Shown piece by piece: positions 1 to 8,231 of a stretch of 40,965 nucleotides of DNA; position 1 is the stretch's first letter, and each line of letters begins with the position of its first letter. Origin of the DNA: an uncultured bacterium. GTDB lineage: Bacteria > Cyanobacteriota > Vampirovibrionia > Gastranaerophilales > Gastranaerophilaceae. The notes under the pieces are model-generated. The model had not been told where the DNA came from and searched no databases. It saw nothing but the letters and a program-made list of their open reading frames with translations. A program made the position numbers and the translations under genes. The DNA lies in assembly GCA_949288725.1 (NCBI GenBank), contig CASELF010000053.1, forward strand, positions 1 to 40,965, read 5' to 3'.

Positions 1-207
1 CAAGCGAAGGTGTCGGACTTGCAGCCCCCCTTATGCTTTAGAAATTGCAGTTTGTAGGTTGAGGGTTCTGCACCCAACACAAAGTGTCCAAAAATAATCA
101 AAGCATCTGTAACAAGTAATCAAACCATGTGTTCTTTTACAATCGTGTTTTATCAATTGACAAAAAAATATCTAGTGATATTTTATATTTAAGGAGTTGG
201 AATTTTA
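1..207. other. Left edge, no gene; hairpin and promoter of next gene
   Basis: I see no coding region here. Bases 1-60 are more GC-rich than the rest and may be the tail of an element cut by the window edge. A short hairpin lies at 58-78 (GTTG-A-GGGT / ACCC-AAC). From 120 on the sequence becomes AT-rich and carries the promoter of the lipoprotein gene. Confidence 0.4.
157..184 (+). promoter_or_regulatory. Sigma70-type promoter of the lipoprotein gene
   Basis: TTGACA at 157-162 is followed by a 16-nt spacer and TGA-TATTTT (-10 at 179-184). This is the best consensus -35 I found in the window. The start point would be about 191, leaving a short leader that holds the AAGGAG ribosome binding site at 191-196. 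Confidence 0.6.
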
Positions 208-1362
208 TTGAAAAAGTGGTGTTTATTATTAAGTAAAAGATTTGGCTTAATACTGTTATTTTTAATTATAACGACAGTATTTTGTGGTTGCACTTATGCG
301 GGCGGAGTACCTAAATATAATCCCAAAGATCCTAATCCTAAACCGGGTTTATATTATGTTGGTGAAACTAAACATTTCCCTATACGAGGTACAGTCTTAA
401 AAGATGGGAGAGTCTTAATTCTTGCAACAACAAAATATTTTGAAAGAGTTGACGGTATTGAAATATTCAATCCTAAAACCAATAAACTAGAACCATATTT
501 ACCATTACCATATCCTTTGTTTTGGGGACATACAGTGGGTGGGATTTTTCCCACTTTAGTATTGGATGACGGTAGAGTTTTATTTAATTCCGGTCTAGGA
601 CTTATTGAGAGTGGAAACCGCAAAACGGCAAATTATTACCAAATTTTTAATCCTGTTACTAATGAAATTTCTGTAATAGGTAGAGGTAATATGTGTAGAT
701 ATTATTACGATAAATCTAACCCAAAAGATTATTTCTCTTTTTCACCCAGTATGATGAATGATTTAGGGAAAGGTCAAGTCACTTCTTATTGTGGAAGCAG
801 AATGGACGAAATGGAAATTATTGATTTGAATAACAACACAATTTCAAAACCAATAAAAAAGGGGGACAAAGATTATATTACACCTCCTGAAAAATATCCA
901 AAAGGTCCGGGTATATATAGCGATTTAACAGCTAGTTATAGGAAATTATATCCTGAATTAAATTTAGATGAAAAGTTAAATTTACCCAATAATGGATTTG
1001 TTAGTTTATCTTATTATAAACTAACGAATACAAGATATTTGGTATATGCAACTAATGAAGTAGATTATGGAGTAATCAAAGCTGTATATGGAAAAGTTCG
1101 AGCATCTTGGTTTCGCCCATTGTATGAGTATAATACTGATACAAAAGAACTTATTAAAAAAAATGAATATTTACGTGGTGCCGGGCGAATGTACCATTTA
1201 AACGATACTAACAAACTCATAATAATAGGAGGAGCTATTCGAGATGTATTTCCTCCAATAAATCCAAATGCTGATCCTAAAGATATTTCGTTAATAAATA
1301 GATTATTGTACCCTGATTGGGCAAAAAAAGCAATTAAAAAAATATACATATATGTGTATTAG
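208..1362 (+). CDS. Lipoprotein with Kelch-like beta-propeller repeats
   Basis: A 384-residue protein starting at TTG, chosen because AAGGAG at 191-196 precedes it and the signal sequence begins immediately. Residues about 10-28 form a hydrophobic segment ending in VFCGC, a plausible lipobox, so the mature protein would be lipid-anchored at Cys28. The rest has recurring blocks of the form 'DGRVLI.....YFNPKTN' (around residues 65-95, 120-150) and a late 'LIIIGGA', the pattern of Kelch/galactose-oxidase-type propeller blades. Function is unknown; surface binding is an inference. It stands alone, converging on the alcohol dehydrogenase gene; a loose inverted repeat (CTGCAA 1432 / TTGCAG 1477) lies between the two. 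Confidence 0.75.
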   Translation: MKKWCLLLSKRFGLILLFLIITTVFCGCTYAGGVPKYNPKDPNPKPGLYYVGETKHFPIRGTVLKDGRVLILATTKYFERVDGIEIFNPKTNKLEPYLPLPYPLFWGHTVGGIFPTLVLDDGRVLFNSGLGLIESGNRKTANYYQIFNPVTNEISVIGRGNMCRYYYDKSNPKDYFSFSPSMMNDLGKGQVTSYCGSRMDEMEIIDLNNNTISKPIKKGDKDYITPPEKYPKGPGIYSDLTASYRKLYPELNLDEKLNLPNNGFVSLSYYKLTNTRYLVYATNEVDYGVIKAVYGKVRASWFRPLYEYNTDTKELIKKNEYLRGAGRMYHLNDTNKLIIIGGAIRDVFPPINPNADPKDISLINRLLYPDWAKKAIKKIYIYVY

Positions 1363-1521
1363 AAAAGATAGAAGTTTTTTATGGATATATTAACTTTAAG
1401 GTGTTTCTTTACAGTAAAAATCGCACAAATTCTGCAATGACAAATGACAAACCTATGCTAACAATGTCGTTTTGCAGTGTTTATTACCTTATTCATTATT
1501 TCAAGAGTATAGCAGGCAACT

Positions 1522-2553
1522 CTAGTTAGTAATCGCTATTTTTAAACAACCTTTGGGCTTATTTTCAAAAAGTTTATAAGCATCAAGAATTTCATCTAAT
1601 TTGAATGTATGCGTTATTAAAAAATCCGTTGAGATTTTATTTTCTTCAAGAAGTTTAACCAGTTTCCCACACTTATTAGCATCAACACCACCCGTTTTAA
1701 AGGTCAAATTTTTACCGTACATTTTAGGTAACGGAAGAATTTGGTTTTCTTCATACATTGCAACCACCCCGACTATTGCATTCGCACGAGCTATTTTCCA
1801 GGCTAGTTCAAAGGTTTCGGATGTGCCGGCACATTCGATTACACCATCAGCACCCCTATTTTGAGTTAAATCTTTAACTTCTTTTTCAACATCAATTTTT
1901 CTTGGGTAGAATACATAATCTGCTAAACCTTCTTTTTTAGCGACCTCTAATCTTGTTTCATCAATATCTATTGCCAAAATTTTCTTAGCACCTAAGATTT
2001 TAGCGCACATCATAGCACATAAACCTACAGGCCCTGATCCTATTACAGCAACAGTGTCACCGGATTTAATTTCACACATTTCGGCACCAAAATATCCACT
2101 TGCCAAAATATCACCTACAAAAAGCGCATTTTTATAACTTACCCCATCCGGAAGTTTTACAAGTCCATTATCTGCATAAGGGACACGCACGAATTCAGCC
2201 TGACAACCGTCAATTCTACAACCTAATTCCCAACCGCCTTTTACACAATTATTTACATAACCACGCTTACAAAAATAACACTCGCCACAAAAGGTTTCAC
2301 AATTCGCACTAACTCTATCGCCAACTTTTAAACTTTTAACATCTTCTCCAATGGCAACAACTTCCCCTACAAATTCATGACCTAATACAATACCTTCCTT
2401 TGCACGAGGAACAAAACCTCTTATTATATGTAAATCACTTGTACATATAGAAGATAAGGTAACTTTTACTATTGCATCTTTGGGATCTGAAATTTCAGGA
2501 TTTTTTCTTTCTCCTAAAGTTATTTGGTTATTTTTGTAAATCAAAGCTTTCAT
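1522..2553 (-). CDS. Zinc-dependent medium-chain alcohol dehydrogenase
   Basis: A 343-residue MDR-family dehydrogenase. The GroES-like domain holds the catalytic zinc ligands Cys37, His59-Glu60 (in GHEFVGE) and Asp148, and the structural zinc set Cys89, Cys92, Cys95, Cys103. The Rossmann fold follows with GSGPVG at about 172-177 and an acidic 'AIDID' at the end of beta-2. The pattern around CTSDLH and 'GDILASGYFGAE' is closest to secondary-alcohol (isopropanol-type) and threonine/sorbitol dehydrogenases, so the substrate is probably a small secondary alcohol or polyol, but this cannot be fixed from sequence alone. It is monocistronic. No Shine-Dalgarno is present; an extended -10 ends 6 nt before ATG (see promoter entry). 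Confidence 0.9.
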   Translation of the reverse strand: MKALIYKNNQITLGERKNPEISDPKDAIVKVTLSSICTSDLHIIRGFVPRAKEGIVLGHEFVGEVVAIGEDVKSLKVGDRVSANCETFCGECYFCKRGYVNNCVKGGWELGCRIDGCQAEFVRVPYADNGLVKLPDGVSYKNALFVGDILASGYFGAEMCEIKSGDTVAVIGSGPVGLCAMMCAKILGAKKILAIDIDETRLEVAKKEGLADYVFYPRKIDVEKEVKDLTQNRGADGVIECAGTSETFELAWKIARANAIVGVVAMYEENQILPLPKMYGKNLTFKTGGVDANKCGKLVKLLEENKISTDFLITHTFKLDEILDAYKLFENKPKGCLKIAITN

Positions 2554-2568
2554 ACAATGATTTTAACA
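2554..2568 (-). promoter_or_regulatory. Extended -10 box abutting the ADH start (leaderless)
   Basis: Read on the minus strand: TGT-TAAAAT, six bases, then ATG. With standard spacing the first transcribed base is the A of the start codon. There is no purine-rich ribosome binding site. Confidence 0.6.
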
Positions 2569-2634
2569 TAAAAGAAAAACTGTTCCTGAGAAGGATTACT
2601 TACAACTTTCCTTTATTGGGGCTTAGTTTGTGCT

Positions 2635-2778
2635 TTATTTATTTAGCAACTGCTCAAAAAACTCATCATCTGGAATATCTATTACAATATCTTTTATCTT
2701 ACCACTATGCATTAATTCACTCAATTTCTTTTGGATTAGAGCCTTATATTCAGCAATAAAATCAAGCCTATAATTAAT
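2635..2778 (-). pseudogene. Remnant of a coding sequence (C-terminal fragment)
   Basis: A 47-codon open frame ending in TAA at 2635-2637 encodes a protein-like segment with KALIQKKLSELM and a final DDEFFEQLLNK. It is entered directly from an in-frame TAG at 2779-2781 and has no ATG, GTG or TTG near its beginning; the first ATG is mid-frame. The composition looks coding, so I read it as the surviving 3' end of a lost gene. A small gene starting at an internal TTG or ATG is the alternative. I do not recognise the family. Confidence 0.4.
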
Positions 2779-2863
2779 CTAACCTATTTATATTATGTTA
2801 AGTTTTTTTGTAAAGTTACAATAAAAACTAGCAAAAAATATTTTTAGTGATTTTATAAGAAAT

Positions 2864-3280
2864 ATGAAAACTAATTCAATATCATTTGGAACTACATACC
2901 TCAAACCGACAATTAGGTACATGTCAAAAGAAAACAGGCAAAAATTAAGGTCTATATACCCTTTGGGACAATTATACCCTGTTGATATATTTATCGGAGC
3001 AGACAAAAGGGGCAATATGACTCTGGATATAAAACAATCATTTATTTATGATTATCTTATTCAAAATGATCAATTTGAACTCACTCCTCAAAATATTTCT
3101 ATGTACAAATTTTATAAAGCATTAAATAATTCATATAAAAATATTCATGGGGACAATACTCCTGTAAGAAAAGCCACGATTGAAAATTTGGATTATATCA
3201 CTGAAGATGTTTTGCCTTATTATGTGGCTACTGAAATTGAAGAATATACAAAAACTCAAGCAAAGAAATTTTATTGCTAA
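2864..3280 (+). CDS. Hypothetical protein with N-terminal S-F-G motif
   Basis: A 138-residue soluble protein of unknown function, with no signal peptide or membrane segment. The N-terminus MKTNSISFGTTYLKP carries the 'I-S/T-F-x-G/S' pattern also seen in the proteins at 7302 (ITFTG), 27778 (LSFSS) and internally at 36300 (VSFTG). No ribosome binding site precedes the ATG; TGA-TTTTAT lies 7 nt upstream, so it may be leaderless. It stands alone between two damaged genes. Confidence 0.65.
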   Translation: MKTNSISFGTTYLKPTIRYMSKENRQKLRSIYPLGQLYPVDIFIGADKRGNMTLDIKQSFIYDYLIQNDQFELTPQNISMYKFYKALNNSYKNIHGDNTPVRKATIENLDYITEDVLPYYVATEIEEYTKTQAKKFYC

Positions 3281-3294
3281 GAAAGAACACAAAA

Positions 3295-3555
3295 TTACTT
3301 AAATCTTTCTAAAATTTGTTTATCTTCCTTTTCTTTCTTCTTTTTATATAAAATAAAATAAAAAATTCCGGAACCGAATAGACTGACAACTAATGCAATC
3401 ATCCCTAATAAAAGGAAAAGGAATGCCGTTTTGATATCAAAATAATAATAAAATGGAAGTCCTTCAATTGTTTATTGTTGGACAGGCTGTTGTACGGTTT
3501 CAATTGTTTTACGCTTAACAACTACACTATTCAAATTTAATGCGATAAAATTCAT
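3295..3555 (-). pseudogene. Small membrane-protein gene interrupted by in-frame TAA
   Basis: Starting at ATG 3555-3553 the frame reads MNFIALNLN...VQQPVQQ, meets TAA at 3474-3472, then continues in the same frame as TIEGLPFYYYF, a clear membrane helix (FLFLLLGMIALVVSLFGSGIFY) and a charged tail (YKKKKEKEDK), ending in TAA at 3297-3295. Intact it would be 86 residues with one membrane segment. The stop sits where CAA would continue a Gln-rich stretch, so one substitution explains it. No good start codon lies between the stop and the helix. Read-through or a sequencing error are alternatives to a true pseudogene. Confidence 0.6.
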
Positions 3556-3602
3556 GTACAAATTATAACATATTTTTAGAAATTAGATATATTAGCGTAA
3601 CA

Positions 3603-4163
3603 TTAATGTTTAACATCTGATGTGAAAATAAAAGTATCAATATTCATTGAATTATTTTTTAATTTAGAAATAGCATTGGTAGAAGATTTATTTTCAGTAT
3701 TCACTTCCTTTTTGAAAAACAATTTTTCTACTTGTGCTGCCAAAGGTGTTGCAATCAGAGGTACAAGTATTCTTTCTGTTATAACCCCAGATCCGATAAG
3801 AGCCAAAATTGTCGCAAAACTTTTTTTAGCAATTCCAATATTTTGGAATTTTGCGTCTTTAAAAATTAAATTCCATAATTTATTCTGAACTTTTGGACTT
3901 GCAATAGAAAATCCTACACTTATTTGGGCGATTGAAGTTACCACGCCAGATGCCAAATCCATTGCAGCAACAAACGGTCGTCTTTTTTCAGGAATTTTCT
4001 TATTATTCATTGTAGTTTCATATCTGACAGAATATGCAAATACATCTTTCAATACCGAACAAACCACAATTGTTTTTGCAGCAAAAGCATCATCATTTAT
4101 TACTCGTTTTAAATGATTGTTAAAGATTTTTGATTTTGTAATTGGGGTTGTTATATTATACAT
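3603..4163 (-). CDS. Hypothetical membrane protein, downstream paralogue of pair
   Basis: A 186-residue protein with two or three hydrophobic stretches (about residues 70-92 and 110-140). It begins 8 bp inside the end of the preceding gene, so the two are translationally coupled. A central segment, 'RRPFVAAMDLASGVVTSIAQ', resembles 'KWAAIKQPVEAVITIAAQ' of its neighbour in length, position and pattern, which suggests an old tandem duplication. I do not recognise the family. Its last 40 residues are polar and low in complexity. Confidence 0.6.
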   Translation of the reverse strand: MYNITTPITKSKIFNNHLKRVINDDAFAAKTIVVCSVLKDVFAYSVRYETTMNNKKIPEKRRPFVAAMDLASGVVTSIAQISVGFSIASPKVQNKLWNLIFKDAKFQNIGIAKKSFATILALIGSGVITERILVPLIATPLAAQVEKLFFKKEVNTENKSSTNAISKLKNNSMNIDTFIFTSDVKH

Positions 4164-4680
4164 TATCGTTATCCTTAACCAGTAAATCTGCCACTTTTGG
4201 GAATATTCTATTTGAAACTGCTAGAATAGGCACATACAGCAATATCGTTAACAAAGTTCCAACTCTGTCTTTAAATATATCTAAACAGAGTTTATTTAAT
4301 TCCCCAATTGCCTTGTTTTTATCGCCATTTACCATTTTTAAAACTGAATCGGGGATTACACCTGTTTTTTGTGCTTCTTCAACAAGTTTAAACTTAATTT
4401 TACCTTTTGCTGCAAGTTTATCTATACCCTTAAACAACATTCCCAATGATGCAATCTGAGCAGCTATAGTAATTACAGCTTCTACAGGTTGTTTTATTGC
4501 CGCCCATTTTTTATTTTCCTTTGACTCTTTTGTAAATGGATTATACATAATTACCAATGGCGCAATTGCAAATTTTCCACCTGCATTTATATAATTAGCA
4601 ATTTTTTCACCACCTTGTGATGAAAATTTTTCTAAAGAATTTGCTAACTTTTGATTAATACTAATTGGTGCTATTTTCAT
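4156..4680 (-). CDS. Hypothetical membrane protein, upstream paralogue of pair
   Basis: A 174-residue protein with N-terminus MKIAPISINQKLANSLEKF, hydrophobic segments near residues 35-48, 70-87 and 140-155, and a charged C-terminus. First gene of a two-gene overlapping unit with the protein at 3603. A weak AGGA site lies about 11 nt before the ATG. Both proteins have an acidic or basic linker between the predicted helices and no signal peptide, so they are probably inner-membrane proteins acting together. Function unknown. Confidence 0.6.
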   Translation of the reverse strand: MKIAPISINQKLANSLEKFSSQGGEKIANYINAGGKFAIAPLVIMYNPFTKESKENKKWAAIKQPVEAVITIAAQIASLGMLFKGIDKLAAKGKIKFKLVEEAQKTGVIPDSVLKMVNGDKNKAIGELNKLCLDIFKDRVGTLLTILLYVPILAVSNRIFPKVADLLVKDNDNV

Positions 4681-4857
4681 GGCATAAATTTCCTAATATT
4701 GTCCAATATTTATTAATTAGAAACAGAAAATTTTTGAACATATCAGTTATAAAAATTTACAATTCTTTTAATTATATATTAACAAATATTAATTTTTATT
4801 ATCAAGTTTGATACTATACCCGCAAAATTTTTTATGTTTTTGCTTTTATAAACAGAT

Positions 4858-5493
4858 ATGAAAATATTAAATAATTGCACAAAATTAAATATGGGTCTTA
4901 TCGGACTTGCAACTTCAGCGATAATGCTAGTATCCCCACAATCATCAAAAGCGCAAAATACTGTAAATACACAGCCAAAATGCGATACTTTTGAAAGAAC
5001 TACAGAAATCACTCCGGAAGGGACTGATAATAAAAGTATATTATTCAATGCACCTTCTGCTGAAATCGAAATTCAAGGGGAACCAAGAACTGCCAAAATT
5101 GTTGTTGACTTATCAACAAATGTCTTGTACAAATATGATGAATTTGGCAACGCTGAAAAAGCATATTTAATTGCCAGCGGAAAGAAAAGAACCCCAACAC
5201 ATGCTGGAATAAGAGTAGTTTCTCATACAGAAAGTTATCCGTATAAATCAGCACCTGCATCAACAAAACGACGCAGAGAACCTTGGTTATATGGGCCGAA
5301 AATTATTATATTAGATAAACTTAACCCTGAAACAGGCGAAAAAAGTCAAACCGGAGAATTTATACATGGAAACAACAATCCGGATTCAATAGGCAAATAT
5401 GCCTCATTAGGTTGTATGAGAATGGATAATGAAGTTATCAAAGAACTCTCCACTGAAGTAAAAAGAGGAGATATTGTAATTATAAAAAAATAA
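4858..5493 (+). CDS. L,D-transpeptidase (YkuD family), secreted
   Basis: A 211-residue protein with a Sec-type signal segment (residues about 12-32, ending SSKAQ). The YkuD domain covers about 75-211: a first strand 'AKIVVDLSTNVLYKY', then the catalytic motif with His170 (IHGNNN) and Cys186 (SLGCMRM), matching the family pattern HG-x14-S-x-GC-x-R/N. Such enzymes form 3-3 crosslinks in peptidoglycan or attach proteins to it, in the periplasm. It stands alone. There is no clear ribosome binding site; TGC-TTTTAT lies 8 nt before the ATG. Confidence 0.88.
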   Translation: MKILNNCTKLNMGLIGLATSAIMLVSPQSSKAQNTVNTQPKCDTFERTTEITPEGTDNKSILFNAPSAEIEIQGEPRTAKIVVDLSTNVLYKYDEFGNAEKAYLIASGKKRTPTHAGIRVVSHTESYPYKSAPASTKRRREPWLYGPKIIILDKLNPETGEKSQTGEFIHGNNNPDSIGKYASLGCMRMDNEVIKELSTEVKRGDIVIIKK

Positions 5494-5498
5494 AATAT

Positions 5499-5816
5499 CT
5501 AATGGCCTATCTTTAAAAGAATAACACCACTTATGATTAACAATACCCCAAATGCTCTCATTAAACTAAGTGAATCGTGGAAAATAATTACACCTAACAA
5601 AAACGTAAAACTAGCACCAATTCCGGTCCAAACGGAATAAGCAGTACCAATTGGAATATTCTTTTGAGCAAGAAATAGAAACACTCCACTTAAAGTCATT
5701 GCAATAATTGCAAATATTACCCACAAAACTTTATATTGCCCCAAAGAAGCCATCTTTAAACCAAATGGCCAACCTACTTCAAATAATGCTGCAACTAATA
5801 AATATAACCAACTCAT
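5499..5816 (-). CDS. SMR-family exporter, Gdx/SugE type
   Basis: A 105-residue four-helix small multidrug resistance protein. The essential Glu13 (LFEVGWPFGLK) and the signature GTAYSVWTGIGA point to the guanidinium exporter (Gdx, SugE) branch rather than EmrE. The open frame extends 13 codons further upstream, but the ATG at 5816 is preferred: it gives the standard family N-terminus MSW and has an extended -10 box (TGT-TAAAAT) ending 7 nt before it. SMR exporters work as antiparallel dimers, exchanging substrate for protons. I looked for a guanidine riboswitch upstream and saw none, so regulation by guanidine is not supported here. Confidence 0.88.
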   Translation of the reverse strand: MSWLYLLVAALFEVGWPFGLKMASLGQYKVLWVIFAIIAMTLSGVFLFLAQKNIPIGTAYSVWTGIGASFTFLLGVIIFHDSLSLMRAFGVLLIISGVILLKIGH

Positions 5817-5832
5817 ACAAATTATTTTAACA
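5817..5832 (-). promoter_or_regulatory. Extended -10 box abutting the SMR start (leaderless)
   Basis: On the minus strand: TGT-TAAAAT (hexamer 5829-5824), seven bases, ATG. Transcription would begin at or one base before the start codon. This decides the start of the exporter gene. Confidence 0.55.
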
Positions 5833-5902
5833 TAAAAAACATAAAGACTTTTCATAATATAATTTTGCGGTAATATATTATTGGTTATTAAAGAAGGAGT
5901 AT

Positions 5903-6703
5903 ATGAAAATGAAAAAGATTTTATTTACCGTTATTGCTGCATTTTTATTAATACTACCAGTATCTGCAGCATACAACGCATCAACCAAAACACCAGTTGT
6001 AGGGGCAAATTTATTAACAAAAAATGGGATCCCGTCATCTAATGTAAAATTTATGGTTGTATCCGGAAATGTTGACAATTCTGAATATTCAACTAACAAA
6101 ACAATTAACGTTTCTACAAATGACTTAACTTATGCAGGAAATGACAATGAAGTTGCCGCAGTTGTAGCAAGTGAACTTGGACACATTATAAGCGGACACT
6201 CTGCTAAAAATAAAATTTGGTCACTATTTACAGGTGGCGCATCTTCTGATTCTGAAACATTAACTTCTAGTTTTGTATCAAGTTACAAAACACTAAAAGA
6301 AGATAAAGAAGCAGATAACGTTGCCGTTGATTTAATGGTTAAAGCAGGATACAATCCGCTTGCTATAATTGTTGTTTTAACTAAGCAAACAGGTACATAC
6401 TGGGAAGCAATTCAAGGCAAACCGGCTAACGCTGAAAGAGCAATGAATGTTTACAATTACGTAAGTTACGCTTATCCTGAAAAAATTAAAGCCGGATATG
6501 GCTGCAACGAATACAGAAATTTCTTAACTTATGCTAATTCTGTTGTCGCAGAAAGAAAAGCAGATTCAAAAGCGGAATCAAAAAATACTAAAACTCAAGA
6601 AAAGGCAAAGAAAAATGCAACTTCTCAAATAACAAAATTCAAAACCAGAGGAGGTCTTAGCGGTTGGGATGCTGCTTATGAATTGCTAAATTCTTCTAAC
6701 TAG
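5903..6703 (+). CDS. Secreted M48-like protein with altered zinc site
   Basis: A 266-residue protein with signal peptide (residues 1-22, cleavage after VSA). The core resembles M48 peptidases of the BepA/Loi type: 'NEVAAVVASELGHIISGH' aligns with the usual HExxH helix and 'EDKEADNVAVDLM' with the downstream glutamate helix (Glu136, Asp138). The first histidine of HExxH is Ser90, while Glu91, His94 and Glu136 remain. It is therefore either a non-catalytic relative acting as a chaperone or scaffold, or has an altered metal site. The tail from about 220 is Lys/Ala/Ser-rich. AAGGAG sits 4-9 nt before the ATG, and a strong terminator follows. Confidence 0.7.
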   Translation: MKMKKILFTVIAAFLLILPVSAAYNASTKTPVVGANLLTKNGIPSSNVKFMVVSGNVDNSEYSTNKTINVSTNDLTYAGNDNEVAAVVASELGHIISGHSAKNKIWSLFTGGASSDSETLTSSFVSSYKTLKEDKEADNVAVDLMVKAGYNPLAIIVVLTKQTGTYWEAIQGKPANAERAMNVYNYVSYAYPEKIKAGYGCNEYRNFLTYANSVVAERKADSKAESKNTKTQEKAKKNATSQITKFKTRGGLSGWDAAYELLNSSN

Positions 6704-6721
6704 TATAAGAATAGTAATTAT

Positions 6722-6755
6722 AAAAATACGGGTTTTCAAAGCCCGTATTTTTTTA
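6722..6755 (+). terminator. Intrinsic terminator after the M48-like gene
   Basis: Stem AAATACGGG (6724-6732) / CCCGTATTT (6742-6750), 9-nt loop, followed by a run of T. It also carries an A-run on its other side, so it can serve the convergent gene ending at 6787. Confidence 0.8.
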
Positions 6756-6786
6756 TTCTCAAAATATTTGTAAAAGATAAATTAGA

Positions 6787-7302
6787 CTATTTACTTAGAG
6801 GAGGCATATTTTCGATATATTTTACAGCCTCTTCCTGAATAGATTGGTTCGTTTGTTTGAAAATATCTTTTTTAGCTTCAGAAATATCAGGCAAAGATGC
6901 CATTTTTCTAGTTAATTTGGCTAAATAAGAAAATAAAGGAAGAATACTTCTTTCATTAGGCAATAGTCCAATATTATTAAGCATAAAATTTGAATTACTG
7001 ATTTTTTCAGCATCATCCATTACAGAACAACGCTTTACACTAAAAACAAACTCATCTGTAAGATTTTGACCAAGACATTTTGCCTGAAAACTTTTATTAC
7101 ATTTGCTCAGCGCATTTTTATAATCCGTTAAATCCTGCCCCGATTCATCATCCGTTAACTTAAATTTAATTCTAAATTCAGCATAAGCCTTATCACCCTG
7201 TTTTACGTCACCAGCAGAGGTAATGTAGGTACCAAATTTATTGCTTAATCTTCTGGCAACAGAAAGATTTGTTATTCCCGTAAATGTAATTTTATTATCC
7301 AT
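6787..7302 (-). CDS. Hypothetical protein with N-terminal ITFTG motif
   Basis: A 171-residue soluble protein of unknown function. The frame opens 20 codons earlier, but the ATG at 7302 is favoured because it yields MDNKITFTGITNLS, the recurrent N-terminal motif of this genome's hypothetical proteins (SFG at 2864, LSFSS at 27778). The body is mixed alpha/beta and charged, with one long amphipathic C-terminal helix (KKDIFKQTNQSIQEEAVKYI). It has no signal peptide. The gene is monocistronic and diverges from the SIMPL gene. Confidence 0.6.
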   Translation of the reverse strand: MDNKITFTGITNLSVARRLSNKFGTYITSAGDVKQGDKAYAEFRIKFKLTDDESGQDLTDYKNALSKCNKSFQAKCLGQNLTDEFVFSVKRCSVMDDAEKISNSNFMLNNIGLLPNERSILPLFSYLAKLTRKMASLPDISEAKKDIFKQTNQSIQEEAVKYIENMPPLSK

Positions 7303-7424
7303 ATTACTATTAAACATCATAAAAAATAAATTTGCTAGTAAATTTTCATCAATATACAACATATTGATTTTAAATATTTTTTCAATTATAGTAGATCTTA
7401 CTATAAGAAAGGAGTTTAGTGTTT

Positions 7425-8153
7425 ATGTTGGAAAGAATTGAAAAACTGCAAATAGCAATACTTGGTCTTTTGCTTGCCTTTGGTCTTATTGTTGCCGTAA
7501 AATCAGGAGTTAACGGTATTGCCCGAAATTCAATTGCTGTTACCGGCTCTGCCTACGAAATTGTGAAATCAGATTCAGGAAAACTTGAAATTTCACTAAA
7601 TGTAAGAAATGCTGACAAATCCAAGGCCTATGCCACTGCAAAATCTCAAATGCCAATAATTTATGCCTATCTAAAGAAAAAAGGCTTTGATGTAAACAAA
7701 GATGTTGATGTTAAATCCGCAAGCGGTTATTATACATACAAAACGGCTCCAAACGGGGCTTCAACAGGAGAAATTTTACATTACAATCTTTTTCAACCAA
7801 TTTCTATTACATCTGATGATGTGAATAAAATTAAAGATATATCACTTGATATTACTACACTTATGGATAAAGGTCTTGATATTGATATCAGCACAACAAG
7901 TTATTACTATTCAAAACTTCCGGAATTAAAAGTAAAATTACTGGAAAACGCAACAACGGATGCAAAAGAACGTGCAGATGCAATGCTAAAACCTACTCAC
8001 AATAAAGTCGGAAAAATTCAATCCGTAAGAATGGGAGTATTCCAGATTACACCTGCTACATCTACTGATGTCTCTGATATGGGTATAAGCGATACTTCTA
8101 CGATAGAAAAGAAAATTACAGCAGTTGCAAATGTCGAATTTCGTATAAAATAA
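7425..8153 (+). CDS. SIMPL-domain protein (DUF541), membrane anchored
   Basis: A 242-residue protein with one N-terminal membrane anchor (residues about 10-28) and a SIMPL/YggE-like domain: 'SIAVTGSAYEIVKSDSG..EISL' as first strand, a helix 'AYATAKSQMPIIYAYLKKKG', then the second repeat ending 'ITAVANVEFRIK'. Proteins of this family are periplasmic and linked to oxidative stress or envelope integrity, but have no defined reaction. AAAGGAG at 7408-7414 serves either GTG 7419 (4-nt spacing) or ATG 7425 (10-nt spacing); I prefer ATG, not firmly. A strong terminator follows. Confidence 0.82.
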   Translation: MLERIEKLQIAILGLLLAFGLIVAVKSGVNGIARNSIAVTGSAYEIVKSDSGKLEISLNVRNADKSKAYATAKSQMPIIYAYLKKKGFDVNKDVDVKSASGYYTYKTAPNGASTGEILHYNLFQPISITSDDVNKIKDISLDITTLMDKGLDIDISTTSYYYSKLPELKVKLLENATTDAKERADAMLKPTHNKVGKIQSVRMGVFQITPATSTDVSDMGISDTSTIEKKITAVANVEFRIK

Positions 8154-8170
8154 TTAAAATTTATCACGAT

Positions 8171-8212
8171 AAAAAAGCGGGACCGAATTTTTTAATTCGG
8201 TCCCGCTTTTAT
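8171..8212 (+). terminator. Bidirectional intrinsic terminator
   Basis: A perfect 17-bp stem (8173-8189 with 8194-8210), TTTT loop, flanked by A and T runs. It separates the SIMPL gene from the end of tsf and can stop transcription from both sides. Confidence 0.85.
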
Positions 8213-8231
8213 TATATCTTAAGTTTAAAGA

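Noticed and set aside
1-60. tRNA fragment at the left edge
   Set aside because: GGTGTCGGACTTGCAG looks like part of a D-arm and anticodon stem, but no matching T-arm or acceptor follows.
2472-2759. 95-codon plus-strand ORF
   Set aside because: It lies across the start and promoter of the ADH gene and has no ribosome binding site; the opposite strand holds a more protein-like remnant.
5817-5902. Guanidine riboswitch before the Gdx-type gene
   Set aside because: No ACGG-loop hairpins or other recognisable guanidine motif, and the predicted transcript begins at the start codon.
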